A stretch of 64,000 nucleotides of DNA from Antedon mediterranea (lineage: Eukaryota; Echinodermata; Crinoidea; Comatulida; Antedonidae). Shown here piece after piece: positions 34,151-45,737 of this stretch (positions are counted from its first letter, which is position 1; every line of letters begins with the position of its first letter). The stretch lies in assembly GCF_964355755.1 (NCBI RefSeq), contig NC_092678.1:5616922-5680921 (forward strand), written 5' to 3'. The notes under the pieces are model-generated. The model saw only the letters and a list, made by a program, of their open reading frames with translations, ran no database searches and was not told where the DNA came from. Both the position numbers and the translations under genes were made by a program.

Positions 34151-34784
34151 TTAAAGCCCCATTCCCTACGTTTTTTAGATCTATTTTAAGATCACAAACT
34201 ATATTTAATGTAAAAATAATACTATATGGTCCTATTGCGATAACTTTTTTCGTCTTTAAACGGTTAAAAAAGTGAAAAATAAATTGATTCTAATAATTAT
34301 AGAGGCTTGCTATAAATCCCAAAATGCATTGCGCGCGGATTGATATTTTTGTTTTTCACCTGTAATTCGCCCACTTTTCGATCGATCGTGAAGCCAAAAC
34401 AAATGGAAGACTCCTAACTTTTCAGCGAAAATACCGGGTTTTCCCCAATTTGTATCAACGGAGTCTGGCAAAAATAGAAAGACAATTAATGCAGCAACTA
34501 TACAACGTCAGGCTAGGTATATAGCTAGCGTACGATGTTCGTACGTTATCGATGTTTACCAGCTAGGCCTACAAAACTAAGCCTAGCTAGGCTAGGCCTA
34601 AGACCGTCCACGAGAGGTCGATCGCCGCGAGCTACTTAGGTAGTGCATTGTTTCTCACTTTTTATCATAATTTACCATAAAACGTACATTTAAGACAAGG
34701 AATGACATGGTTTAATGTTTTTAAAGTGATATATATGTATTATTTTCCAAAAAACGTCCAAAATTGCAGGGAAGGGGTCTTTAA
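34151..34784. mobile_element. MITE of 634 bases with TTAAAG termini
   Basis: The ends are TTAAAGCCCCATTCCCTACG and, inverted, TTAAAGACCCCTTCCCTGCA, an imperfect terminal repeat of about 20 bases. The interior is more GC-rich than the surroundings, with GCTAGGCCTAG palindromes and a GATCGATCG run, and has no transposase ORF. It shares the TTAAAG terminus with the element at 50771. Confidence 0.7.
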
Positions 34785-34985
34785 TAAGTAGAAAAGGTGT
34801 ATTTTTTTAATTTTGTGATTTTGTTCTACCATTCGTATCAAACAATACATATTAAAATTTAGCACTAATAAATTGTTATGTTTTATTTATTTCCATTTGA
34901 TTACAATTCAATGTTCAATTCAATTAAAAAACTGTATTATCCCCATTGGGAAACTCTGTTGGCCTTTTCAAAATACAGTACATAC

Positions 34986-35072
34986 ATCTTCATGACCTCT
35001 TTGAATGTTTTTTATTTGAGGTTCAGGATTGGAACAAAAGCAGCATAGCATGCGCTTAAAACTGTTTCTTAA
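34986..35072 (-). pseudogene. GPCR C-terminal fragment a
   Basis: The minus strand matches the receptor tail from helix 8 (LRNxFKRMLCCF region) through PEPQIRN to the HEDE end. Homology stops abruptly after the bases for the start of helix 8 (plus strand GTTTCTTAA). The terminal stop region is missing. Confidence 0.75.
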
Positions 35073-35133
35073 TATAATGTTCTACCAATTGTATCATAAA
35101 TTAAAATTTACAGCACTTTTTATGTTTAGTGTC

Positions 35134-35202
35134 TAGTTTATTACACTCTATGTTCATCTTCATGACTTCGTTGAATGTTTCTTATTTTAGGTTCAGGATT
35201 GG
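35134..35202 (-). pseudogene. GPCR C-terminal fragment b
   Basis: A second tail fragment, 60 bases from fragment a, covering the last 20 or so codons and the stop (plus strand TTATTACACTCTATGTTCATC). It is joined to unrelated sequence after AGGATTGG. Confidence 0.75.
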
Positions 35203-36237
35203 TAATGGATCATTGTTTGATGTAAACATAAATTTATTTGTCTAATCTAATTAAGAAACCGAATAATGGTGTTCGTCTTCGTAAATTAGAATGTCAAGTT
35301 TAATCTACTTTTAAAGTTTTTCCCATTTGTGATTTGTGTCACAAAACAAATAAAGCAATATGATAACAATAATTGAGCTATTCATAGAACCACCCAGATG
35401 ATAGAAATGACTAAAAGTAATAACAAAAACATGACATAGATTCATTTTACTTTTTACATAAACTTCCTGGAAACTTCCTTGTTTGTACAGATATATTTTA
35501 ATTAATAAAGATATCAAGATATATAAACAATATAAAAGGTGATAATAATAATAATTTACAAACAAATATCAATGTGTATCACATTTTCTATGATCTAAAC
35601 AGTTATTCTTGATAATCATATTACACCGGAAAAAAAAAATCATCATGAGATATACCTAATAAAATACATCAGCATTTATGAAATTGTAAAGTATTATTAA
35701 TAAATATTCAGAAAAAGAAAATGATAAAAGTTTAATATTAATGTAGTGAACCTGCAAAGCATAGAATATATAATATAAATATATTCTAAAAGATTCAAAG
35801 TTGCATAGAAAATGGACAGAACTTTTGTATATTTAATCTAATGTATACTTTTACGTGTGTTAACTAGTATCAGTAAAGCCATTATATGTGTTGTTTTTGT
35901 AAACTTTATGTGTTTCATATGGACAGTTTGTCTGAAATAAAGTTGAATTGAATTGAATTGAATTGAATTGAATAAACAAATCTTAACTACAGCCCTTAAC
36001 TATATTAACAACTGTAATATATGCCATTTATGTACAACATTTATTATTTTTTTTAATTCAATCTCAAATGCAGAGGAAACCTGTAATAAAAATGTACAGT
36101 CCAACTATGAATTTTTAGTATAAAGTAAAAGTATTTAAAATAGAAAGCATATTTCAATTAATTTTTTATTTCTTTTTAGGCACTCATTTTGTCCATTTAA
36201 TTACTTTATTGTCCAATATATTTATTATTATTATTTA
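35203..36237. other. 3' flank of receptor 5
   Basis: No gene. The segment at 35290-35345 recurs at 48530-48590 (GTCAAGTTTAATC, TTTGTGT). A retroposon-like 3' end (TGTCTGAAATAAAGTTGAAT followed by GAATT repeats) ends at about 35973. Confidence 0.5.
35943..35973 (+). repeat. (TTGAA)n microsatellite tail
   Basis: Six TTGAA units directly after TCTGAAATAAAG, the arrangement of a retroposon 3' tail built of short tandem repeats. Confidence 0.85.
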
Positions 36238-37171
36238 TTATCTTTGTTCTTCTTCATGAACTAATTCAATGGTTCTTATTTGAGGTTCACTGGAAGCAAA
36301 GCAGCATAGCATGCGCTTAAATCCGTTTCTTAACTCCACCATACGCCACCAATATACAATGGGATTTAAAGCAGAATTCATCATCAGAAACGGTAAGAAA
36401 ACTTGGTAAAACATCTCTGCGAACGAGTCACAAAGATTTGTCGTAAGCATGCATATCGATAGTACCTGGTTTGGTATCATACAGATGAACAATGAAAAAA
36501 GTAGAATACTAAATGTGATAAAAACTGATCGTAATCTGGCCTGTCTAGCAGATCTAGCAGTAGCTGATGCGAGTTGGTTAGTTTTATGTTTTAAGATAAT
36601 GTACATAAAAATATAAACAAATCCAATAATGATGGTCAAAATAAAACTGAAAATGCACACAGAAATGAATGAGAAAGTGATAACAGAAAAAATGAAGAAA
36701 AAGATTACTAAACATATTGTTAAAATCCATATAAAAGTACATACTATTGACAATTTCTTTTTTGTAACAAAGTTTTGGTATTTTATTGGAGCAGCAATAG
36801 CTATAAAACGTTCAATACTCACAATAAGAACAAATGATAGTGAACAATTCATCATTAATATCCCCAGAAGTACAATTGTAGCATCTACATTATAATACAA
36901 TGATATAAAAATTAAAGTAAAGACAACTTAATATATCAGCAACAGCCAAGTTAACAAGCAAAACATTTGATTTCTTTCTTAGTTGATGATTGCAGCAGAC
37001 AACCAAAATAACAAACAGGTTTTCCAATATTCCTGCCACCATAATGATACAGGTGAACAAAGTACTGATTTGACTTATTTCCATTTCCCAAAAATCATAA
37101 AACTTTTCATTGATATGATTGTTTGAATAATCCACGTAATTGAAATCTGTTAAATTCCAAAGAACTTGCAT
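36238..37171 (-). pseudogene. Class A GPCR, array member 5, one 2-base deletion
   Basis: N-terminus to TM2 (start 37171, MQVLWNLTDFNYVD) and TM2-TM3 loop to tail (36238-36900) are in different frames. The cause is visible: GTAAAGACAAC at about 36917-36927, where paralogs have GTAACAAGACAAC, so two bases are missing at the end of TM2. Everything else is intact, including VSIERFIAIAAPIKY, SLFICMIPNQ (Asn in place of the usual Thr) and NPIVYWWR. The N-terminal 40 residues are almost those of receptor 10 (59102), its closest relative. A single recent mutation or an assembly error could be responsible. Confidence 0.88.
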
Positions 37172-37360
37172 ATCTGTAAGAAAATGTATAATTTTTAACA
37201 AAATAACAATACGTACATACTAGAATTGGTTAATAATTATTATTAATTATTATTAATAATGAATAAGTTACACTAGGAAAGATATCGATGTAAATTCTCA
37301 AAATTAGTTAAAAATTAAGACTTTGTAAAACTGAATATTACAAGTACTATATGCCCATAC

Positions 37361-37390
37361 CCATGATGAGTTGGTTGATCCAGATGTTGA
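37361..37390 (-). other. Candidate first exon of receptor 5 carrying the start codon
   Basis: The minus strand reads CAACTCATCATGG/GTATGG. Splicing to the acceptor before 37171 would give M-D-M-Q-V in frame, as for receptors 3 and 10. The donor is weaker (GTATGG). Confidence 0.5.
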
Positions 37391-37987
37391 TAAATATTCT
37401 TCAGGGATGTGTTATAGAACTTAAATGCATATAATGAAACTTTTTCATCAATGCTCTTTGGTATGATGGACAAACTTAATGTGTTTCCGTTTACTGGTAA
37501 CAACAAAATCGGACTATGTATAGGTCATTTTAATATTTTATCATTTCTACAATTACCGCCAATAATAATTTTATTGATGACGAGAAACTCTACCATAGAA
37601 AATGTGTACCAGCAAGTATGACATTATTGAAACATAATTTTAATCTTGTAAGGAAAAGAGCAGGCCTTGTCTTTTAAAGCGAGCGAGTGCGATCACTCAA
37701 CTAACACACTCCTAAACTGCCCTTGATTTACAACATGCTTAAATTTGGTAAACTTTTACACACCAAAATACAAACAGCACACCTACAGAAGCCCTGCATG
37801 TATTGAGGAGTGCAATTTGTAGCATTTTCAAAAGAAAGCCTGAAAGAGGGGATAGTTAAACCATAACATTTCACAAGAAGTGATAAAATACAGTAAAAAT
37901 TGTATCAAAATGCATGGTAAATTTTATATGTCAATCAATGATTCCTACTACAAATAGGAATGTGTTGTAATACAATATTGTATATAT
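37391..37987. other. 5' flank of receptor 5, partly duplicated at 45826-46215
   Basis: Closely similar to the 5' flank of receptor 10 (60300-60800). The part from 37607 on is repeated almost exactly at 45826, except that the distal copy keeps nine bases missing here near 37822. 37862-37987 is the left half of an AATAAACG-rich element split by the LTR element that starts at 37988. Confidence 0.75.
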
Positions 37988-39199
37988 TGTAATATAGTGT
38001 TAGTTGTTGAGGTACTAATGAAAGACTCTTACTCGCTTAACTGTCGTAACACATATATTGTTTATTCAGTATAATACTTCAGTACAATATACAACTATAA
38101 GTATAGATAAGGAACGGAGGATCAATGATGCTGTCAGTGAGGTGTGAAGTGTGTAGGTCTGCTTCTGAAGAAGTGGCTGTGAGGTGTGGATGTTCTTCTG
38201 AAGAAGTGGCTGTGAGGTGTGGATGTTCTTCTGAAGAAGTGGCTGCGTTGCTTGTGTTGTTCACTTGCTGTGCATACACCGCTCAGGAAGGCCCCAATTT
38301 ATCCAGTCATTCTCCTGGATTGTCAACAGGCTTAATCTTTTGATTGAGAGCCTTTTTGCCTTCCTTCTAACGCAGGAACAATTCGAGCATTACGTGTCGG
38401 CACCTCAGATCCTGACACTTTTCAGGGTATGTCTCCTTGCCGTCTGTCACAGCCAATAAGAAACATTCTGTGCGAGTGCCAACCTTAGGTTACCCTAGGT
38501 CGAGATTGCACTTCTGCATTTACCTTTTGAGTAATGCAGGTACTCACAGTGTTGAGCTACTGGTATGCCTTTGATGCAACCACAATGATTTCACAGACAG
38601 CGCTACTAGTTGACGCACCTAGGTTCGCCCTAGTAGTGTATAGCTTGAAGGAGAACACATGGACCTACAAATCAAGGCTACTCTGCTTACTGTATGAGTT
38701 AAGCAGCAGCAGCAAGCCACCCTGTACACATGTACCCTGTTGGCTGCTGATGAGGTTGCTAGAAAAAGAGAGTGCAACCATTATAGCTTTTGGTCCCACG
38801 CCGATGGTGCCACTGTGCTCGCTCCCATGCCCGCCACCACAAGTCTGTCTAAAATTCAGACTTTTTCACGCCCACAATCTGTATCCTGCACGAGGCAGAA
38901 CAGACAGGGTTGCACGTTCAACACCAAGATTGCAAAGTAACAGAGATTGCAGGTACTGGTGACATGCTGGTGGAGTCTGTACCCTCGAAGGTCAGACAAA
39001 TGGGGGGTTCGCCTAAGATGGTTTGCCTGAGTGTGGGAGACCCCTGCTGGAGAGCAGGTGGTTTCTCTCCACAATTACACACAATTATTGCATTATGTTA
39101 ATTAACATTACGAGCCCCCTAGTAAGCGGGGAGCTCGCTCGACAAGGATACCGCCAGAGCCACAAAAGAGTTGTGTGCGTCTGCACGGTCTTTCTTTCC

Positions 39200-39760
39200 T
39201 GCCCAAAAAGGGGCAGTGGAACAAGTCGACATACAATGCGCTGTCTCAGGACACGAGTCTACCGTCTTCCTAACAGAAAAAAACGGGCGATGGCGACCCA
39301 TACTGAACCTTATGAGTCTAGCCTAGCGGTTCTTTCGGCCCCACAGGTTTAGGTGGAGACAGCCTCATCCATCCTGTTGGGGCTAAGACGAGAAGACTGG
39401 GCGGCCTTGATAGATCTGAAAGACGCATACTTTCACTTCCCTATCGCCGAGGCAGATCAACGCTGGTTGCGTTTCAGAATCCATGACCAACTTACCAATC
39501 CGTAGTTTTGCCGACCAACGGCCCTTGCGTGTTTACACGCATAGTAAGAATGCTATCGACATTCTTTTACTAACATGGCATAAGAGTGTTCATGTATCTC
39601 GACGATTGGTTGGTCGTGGCCCAGTCTAAGGACAGACTGATGAGCAGTCTACAATATGTCCTTATCGTTACGGAACAGGCAGGTTTCATTATAAATCGGG
39701 AAAAGTCGTGCCTGGTGCAGACTCAATCCCGCTATATCTCGGATCACAGATAAATCTCGT
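39200..39760 (+). pseudogene. DIRS1-like reverse transcriptase remnant
   Basis: Read across frames: KKNGRWRPILNL near 39275, then SSILLGLRREDWAALIDLKD and AYFHFPIAEADQRWLRF (motif A) around 39365-39480, and VYLDDWLVVAQSKDRL (motif C, catalytic LDD) around 39590-39640. These are the signatures of the DIRS RT. Motif B between them is eroded and there are several frame breaks. Confidence 0.85.
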
Positions 39761-39772
39761 GACGGGCTTGGC

Positions 39773-40870
39773 GTGTCCATCCCAACAATGAATAACGTCT
39801 GCAATGAGTGCAGTACGCAATCTAATTACTGTTCGTGCTCCGATGGTTTACGAATGGCTCAGAGCACTAGGATGTCTGGCCAGCTTTGTCGCCTTAGTTC
39901 CGTATTGCCGGCTGTGTATGAGACCAGGACAGCTTTATCTGCTGGCTTATTACCGACCGCACTTAGACTCATTACTCAAAGTGGTCCGATGAATGCCTTC
40001 ATCCGAACGCATCTCAAATGGTGGCTGGTAGAAGGCAGGTTGACTGTGGGAATGCCAATTCAAAAATCATTGCCGGGCGTCCGTATAGAGACAGACGCAT
40101 CCAAGACAGGCTGGGGCGGTTGCTCCAAGGCACTCCGCGCCTCCGGCCTTTGGACGGTCGAGGAGGCGCGCTCCCACATCAACCTCCTAGAACTCTGTGC
40201 AGTCGAAAGGACCTTGAAGGCCCTTCGACCTCACGTGACTGGTCGTCACGTCCTTATCCATTCCGACAACTCATCAGGGGTAGCATATATAAATCGACGT
40301 TATGCTTTCACCTGTGGACTCTGATGTTGTGGTGCGTAGACAACAACATCACACTCTTGGCTGCCCACAATGCGGGCAGCCTCAACATTGTTGCGGACGC
40401 TCTGTCCTGACAAACACGGAATGGCGCCTTCTACCCAGCATTGCCACACTGATATTCGACCACTTCGGGCGGCCTCATATAGAAATGTTTGCGACGTCAG
40501 ACAACACACAGCTCCCGACCTTCTCCACAAGGTTTCGGGATGCACGTGCGTGGGCGGTGGATGCCCTATCCATACCGTGGGACGGACTATGGGTTTATGC
40601 GTTTCCACCGATCTCACTAATACCAACTGTTCTGACACACATTCAGCGCCATCCTTGCCGGGTCCTTCTGATCGCCCCGGGCTGGACTCGACAAGTGTGG
40701 TATCCACTGCTTCTCGACCGGCTCTACAATCATCCCCTGCGTCTTCCAGTTCGAGAGGATCTGCTGACGCAGGGCCGAGCTCTGTTCTCACTACAGAACC
40801 TACAATCCCTGCGCCTAACTGTATGGCCATTTTCAGGGATCAGCTCCGAGACTCAGGCATTCCAGATGGC
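39773..40870 (+). pseudogene. DIRS1-like RNase H and linker domain remnant
   Basis: The ORF 39773-40324 has RNase H motifs ETDASKTGWGG, SHINLLELCAVERTLKAL and HSDNSSGVAYINR. The frame then shifts to 40302-40934, with FGRPHIEMFATSDNTQLPTF, WDGLWVYAFPPISLIPTVL and LLIAPGWTRQVWYPLL, the characteristic segment between RNase H and recombinase in DIRS elements. Confidence 0.88.
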
Positions 40871-41287
40871 CCTGCCGCCCTTGCGGCGAAATCTCGTCGG
40901 GAATCTACTCTTGCCGTCTACAATAGCCGATTAAAGCATTTCTTTACATGGTGCAGGCGCCAACAAATAGAACCAGGGTTGGTTACCCTTGGTCAAGTAT
41001 GCGCCTTCCTGCATTACCTATTTGAGTCAGGTCTTCAGGTCCGCACCATTTCAGGCTATAGGCTTGCCATTGGGGCGGTGACACCAACACTAAAAGACGG
41101 TTCCACGATTTCGTCATCCCCCGTTATCACTCAGATGATACGGGGAATGTTCAGAGAACGACCTCCAGTTAAGGTCTTGATTCCTCGATGGGATGTTAAC
41201 GTCGTCCTAGCCACTCTCTCACACACCCACCCTTATAGCCTGCTTATAATAGCATTTGGACCGCCGATGGCGCCAGGTAAATGCTGA
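40800..41287 (+). pseudogene. DIRS1-like tyrosine recombinase, N-terminal part
   Basis: RESTLAVYNSRLKHFFTWCR, then VCAFLHYLFESGLQVRTISG, then YRLAIGAV: the SAM-like core-binding domain of DIRS recombinases. The ORF ends at 41287 before the catalytic R-H-R-Y residues. I see no catalytic domain after it, so this copy is inactive. Confidence 0.8.
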
Positions 41288-41391
41288 GGCAAGTTGTTCG
41301 CTCTTACCTTAGAACCAAGTCAGAGGTAATTGTGGAGGGTGCAGCTAGTACTTAATGAAGTTTTCTGGCATGAGGGAAACTGCATCGAATC

Positions 41392-41472
41392 AGAGCCCCC
41401 GGTGAGCGAGGTGCTCTTTTGAAAAGGATACTGTCGGAGCCACTAAAGAGTTGTGGATTCCTGTACGGCCTC
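41392..41472 (+). repeat. Second copy of the internal direct repeat of the DIRS-like element
   Basis: Aligns without gaps with 39112-39192 (AGCCCC, GAGC/CGAG, AAGGATAC, GAGCCAC-AAAGAGTTGTG, CTG-ACGG-CT), about 75 per cent identical. Such repeats recall the split repeats of recombinase-encoding retroelements. Confidence 0.65.
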
Positions 41473-41732
41473 AAGGTCTTGCTTCAAGATCTTGCTTTAA
41501 AAAAAAAAAAAAAAATAAAGATATCGATGCACGGACTAGAGAAACCGAACGTTTCCAGTGCCGCTGTTGTGCACCATCTGTCCATAGAGGCATGATGGTG
41601 AACACATTATCTTGGACAGCTCTGCAAACCTTGCGCCTGTAGCCACATCAGTGATGGACACACAAAGCTCATTGGTAGCCTGTCTCCCACCGCCGACTAG
41701 TACCTAGTCCGGTGCTACACTGGCATTTGTCG

Positions 41733-41820
41733 GTTTATCCAGGTAAGCTAGGCACGTAATAGACTACACAAATCAGAAATGGTGTTGGTAGTCTATAAGT
41801 GCTAGCTTACCTGGATAAAC
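41733..41820. repeat. Long hairpin in the 3' noncoding part of the DIRS-like element
   Basis: Left arm 41733-41767 and right arm 41788-41820 are reverse complements over about 33 positions (GTTTATCCAGGTAAGCTAG and, near the loop, TAGACTAC) with only three or so differences, around a 20-base loop. It may be an independent small foldback or a functional end structure. Confidence 0.8.
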
Positions 41821-42317
41821 ACCCTCCCGCCATCCCCTCAGACAAGAGGTCTTGAGAAATGATGATGGTGAATTGGAGGGATGTTCCCACTTGAGGTTTG
41901 TGGACTGTACCATTTAGAGAGAGGGGTGTTCAATGAATTTTCTACTTTTCGAGTATATTTCGCTCTTCGAGGAGAAATATGGCATATGGTATATTGGCTC
42001 AGTTCATTTGCATAATGTCATTACGTAATCTGTGAGGGTAACGATTGGTCCTAAGTTGGTCCAGGGGTGTTTAAGTGGGAATGATTGATCTTATCTGGGG
42101 AGGTTACAATGATGAATTGGCCCTGTCGAATCTCTGCTTAAAACTGTCAATATCTAATTGTTTTACGATGGGAACAGTCGCAAAATTAAGCTAAGTGTTT
42201 TCTTCAGGGATTCTATTATAAACTAAATGGTCATTAAAACATCTGGACAAACTCTCCTCTGGACTTTCTGGGTCAAGTTTGTGAACCTATTTGAATTCTG
42301 ATACAAAGGTCAATTTC

Positions 42318-43556
42318 TTAACCCATTGACCCCTAAGTTTATTTTGCTCCCCTGGGACCCAAAAAGCATATGTCATATAATTAACCCTAACTTTTTTTCT
42401 AAACACAGACATTAAAAAAATTAAAAAACAAAAATAATGCAAAGGACATTTTATTTCCAAATATGTTATCAAATTTGTGTTACAACTTATTTTGGCGGAG
42501 TATGGATTATGCAAATTTTAGAAATATTTTAGGAAAATTATTAAAAATTTGTAATTTATCTTTGACTACCAAATGCACAAAAAGTAATAAATATTTCATA
42601 ATAAAACTCATCTCTTCATCAGAACCTATTTCTTCTCTTCAAAATAAGACCAAACTTGACCATTATGAATGACCGGTTTCGAAATTATGAAGAAATTAGT
42701 AGACTGACTCATCCGACGATGACCATATGGGGCCTAGGCCTATCGGGAGCCGCCCCGAGAGCGTCCTCGCCGCTGTTTGTTCACCGGGAATGTTAAAAAA
42801 ACCATCCCGAAAGCGACTTGGAATTCGCGATTCCCACGCGCACCGGCATCCCTCGGGAGCTTAGTCCGCTGTTTTAGACGTGTAGCTTGCAGAAAATTTG
42901 ACGAAAATGCGTCGAAAACTTATGAAATTAAAACAAGTTTGGTATCAAAATGTTTGTCAAAAGTTATGCTTCAATAAACTGACCTTTGCGCAGAGTTTGA
43001 ACAAATATTTCATGCCCATATTGCATCTGACATGGCAGGGTTCATATTACAATCAAAGGTAAACAATATGGCGCGGCCCTCGTGAGGACATCTTCACGAC
43101 TTTTCTCCGGTAGAAAAATCACATTTTTACATGGAAATATGACGATTTAGACACTGTAACTGATACATAATCTTTATTTATTATACATTTATTGTATACA
43201 AGCTTCAAAATAGTGATTGTTAGAAATAAAGATGGATTTTAGACGATTTTACGTTGTATGTTTAGGCCTAGATTCATTCAACGCGCCTGTCGCGTTTCGA
43301 ACAGCGTGCTTCGAAAAACGGTTATATTTTCGAATTTTATTTTCAAACTAACTTCAACAATTGTTTTTATATATTTAGAAGCATATTTTTAAAAAAAAAG
43401 TTGTGAGTATTTTGTATAATTTGTTGTTACGATTCATGCACAGCAAACTGCGCATGTAAATTCGATTTACTTTTTTTTTGTTGAAAATTTGTTTACAATG
43501 ACCTTGACTTTTAACCTTTTGAGCGCTTTAAGCGCTTATCGTGGTGAATCGGTTAA
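42318..43556. mobile_element. piggyBac-like non-autonomous element with TTAA target duplication
   Basis: TTAA at 42318-42321 and 43553-43556 flanks a 1.23 kb insertion whose ends are CCCATTGACCCC and, inverted, CCGATTCACCAC. The uninterrupted LTR at 46801-46832 shows the pre-insertion site with one TTAA. TTAA duplication and CCC-starting repeats are hallmarks of piggyBac elements. No transposase ORF remains. Confidence 0.8.
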
Positions 43557-43582
43557 ATATAAAAGTATATCGTTATATTACA

Positions 43583-43606
43583 TTCCTCTGTTTCCCTTTT
43601 TTTTTT
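43583..43606 (-). other. Polypurine tract of element C
   Basis: On the minus strand a run of ten or so A, then GGGAAACAGAGGAA, abuts the LTR end ATATTACA (complement). This position supports 43582 as the LTR boundary. Confidence 0.7.
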
Positions 43607-45724
43607 CTTCTAATCTATTTTAAATATAAAAATGGTTATAATAGTGGCATGCAAAATTAAAGCTATATAAAAGAAAAAAAACATTATTATACATATAAGT
43701 AAAAATTGAGTTAGCCAAAACCATTGACTCTGAAGTGTAACCTTATAACTTTCACTCTCTCTCTTCTCTCTCTTAAAAAAAATTAAAATCAAAAATGAAT
43801 TTGGTATAAAATTCGCGTAAATCAAACATAAATCAGGTAAAAATAAAAATACAAAAAATAGTATGTTACATTGAACATACGTCAAATCGTGCGACAACTC
43901 ATCGCGTTCTAATGGCCTTCAAACATAAATCATCAAATCAAAACATAAAACTCAAGAAACTGTGGCTGATTAGCCTAAAATCAAAATATCAAACTTAATC
44001 ACTTAAAACTTTGAAGAAACAAATGTGTGTGTCCCGTTGACACAAACTTATCCACAATATATCATTATCATCACAACTTTATCGATTTAAGCATTTATAT
44101 TCACAGGTAATTACGATTTCAATCAATCGACAAATTCGACTTTTGTACTCAATGTCACAAAAATTACAATTAAAAGTACTAAGAAAATCTCCTGTTATTG
44201 TATATCAATTAATTAATGCTTGAGATTAACGACTCAAAGGTTAAACAAAATATTTGTTACAAAATGATTGTCATTCTTTTCAATATATCGATCATCAAAA
44301 TTCAAAATTAATCTTTATAAAAAAAAACTCGTTACAAAATCAATACTTAAACATAAATTAAATTCTCTTTTAACTGAAATCACATCGTTACTAAACAAAT
44401 CTCATCAAATACGTAGACTATGCTATCATTTAGCAAATGTCGTAATTTAAAAAAAATTTCTTGCAAAAAATTAAATCAGTAACTTGTTGCATTATACAAA
44501 CGTTTTATGAATCGTTTTGGGGATCCACTTATCGGTATCTGTTTATCATTAATGATCTCTTTAATCAATTTATCAGTATCGTTATATCTGTCAATATTTC
44601 ACCAAAATTTGCAATCATTAGATTCGTGTTTTGTTTCATCGGTGTTGCGTTTGGCTGAAGTCGGTTTAGAATACGAAACTAAAACTTGGAAATGTCCTGC
44701 TTTAAATCTACCTCGGTTTAATGTCATATTTGAATCATTAGGTGCTGTCATAATTAGATTAGTTTGTTCCTTAATTTGTTCTTCTTTCATTTGGAATGGG
44801 GCTGCTAATCCCATGTTATTCTCTACACAGTCAATGTAAGGTTGCAAGTTAAGGGGTTCTACTTTAGTTGGATGTGTAAGGGTATCTGATTGCAATTGGG
44901 CTAGTGTCCTATCATGTTCGTTGACAAATTAAACATTGTTTTCGTCATTTACTACGTTAACGGTGTTCTGAATTTTCTCATTATTATTATTGGCGGGTTT
45001 ATTCAACAATTATTTTAACAATTTAAAAAACAATTTTAGTGTATATATATGTAAACTCTCACTTTTTCAATCAAGGTTACAAATCAAAAATCAAAATGGT
45101 TTTGACTTACCCCAAATGCTTCGGATCCAATTAAAAATGAATTAAAGGAATGCAAAAAGTGTTCAAAAATGTTTAAATGTTCAAACAACGAATTAAAAAA
45201 ATGTTAAAAGTGTTCATCAATGTTCAAATTTTCAAACAACGAATTCAAAAAAAATGCGAAAGGTGTTCATCAATGTTCAAAATGGTAAAAAAAAAGTAAA
45301 TGTTAAAAAAACGATCGAAAAAAAAAACGGCGTGAAGTTGAAAGTGTCCAAACGAAACAGTTCTTGTCCGCTTGCTTCTGTTTTGATTCTTCTTGGGTCT
45401 TCCTCGATTATCTTCTTTGTCTTTATCCAATGGTTATAATTTGATAAAATTTCTGCTTGTCTCGATCTCATTCAAATATAATTTCAGCTTGTCTTTTGTG
45501 TCTTCCTCGATTATCTTCTTTGTCTTCATCCAATTGTAATAATTTGATAAAATTTCTGCTTGTCTCGATCTCATTCAAATATAATTTCAGCTTGTCTTTT
45601 GAGTCAAAGTAAATTTCTGGTTTTCTCCTTTCAAACAAATATGGTTATTTTTGTCTTCGTCTTCGTCTTCGTGTCTTGTTAAGTGTTTATTTCTTGTTTT
45701 CTCACTCTGTTCCTTATGAAATTT
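43607..45724 (-). other. Interior of element C, no recognisable pol
   Basis: AT-rich, 2.1 kb. A minus-strand ORF of about 98 codons at 44599-44895 is open for more than 100 codons without an upstream Met. It contains PYIDCVENNMGLAAPFQ and LNRGRFKAGHFQVLVSYSKP; I do not recognise the family, and it may be a gag remnant. 45165-45290 has a direct repeat with GTTCATCAATGTTCAAA, and 45397-45601 a 103-base duplication. Without RT or integrase this is a non-autonomous (TRIM/LARD-like) element. Confidence 0.55.
45397..45601. repeat. 103-base tandem duplication in the leader of element C
   Basis: Two copies, 45397-45499 and 45500-45601, over 95 per cent identical (TCTTCCTCGATTATCTTCTT ... TTTCAGCTTGTCTTTT). 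Confidence 0.9.
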
Positions 45725-45737
45725 GGGTCTTCCACCA
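45725..45737 (-). other. Primer-binding-like site of element C
   Basis: The minus strand reads TGGTGGAAGACCC directly after the LTR end. It begins with TGG, as required for a CCA-ended tRNA primer; I cannot name the tRNA. Confidence 0.5.

Larger units (their letters stand above)
38221..41988 (+). mobile_element. DIRS1-like tyrosine-recombinase retrotransposon, degenerate
   Basis: 3.8 kb, noticeably more GC-rich than the surroundings, inserted in an LTR. In order on the plus strand: a poorly conserved gag-like region, RT, RNase H, a linker and a tyrosine recombinase, the order of DIRS1 elements. There is no target duplication, as expected for recombinase-mediated integration. A direct repeat of about 80 bases (39112-39192 and 41392-41472, offset 2280) flanks the coding part. 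Many frameshifts are present. Confidence 0.85.
37988..43582 (-). repeat. Left (3') LTR of element C, interrupted twice
   Basis: LTR sequence at 37988-38220, 41989-42321 and 43553-43582 aligns in order with the uninterrupted LTR 46216-46832. The gaps are filled by the DIRS-like element (about 38221-41988) and the TTAA element (42322-43552). The first part contains a 33-base tandem repeat (GTGAGGTGTGGATGTTCTTC...) with one extra unit relative to the other LTR. Confidence 0.8.
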
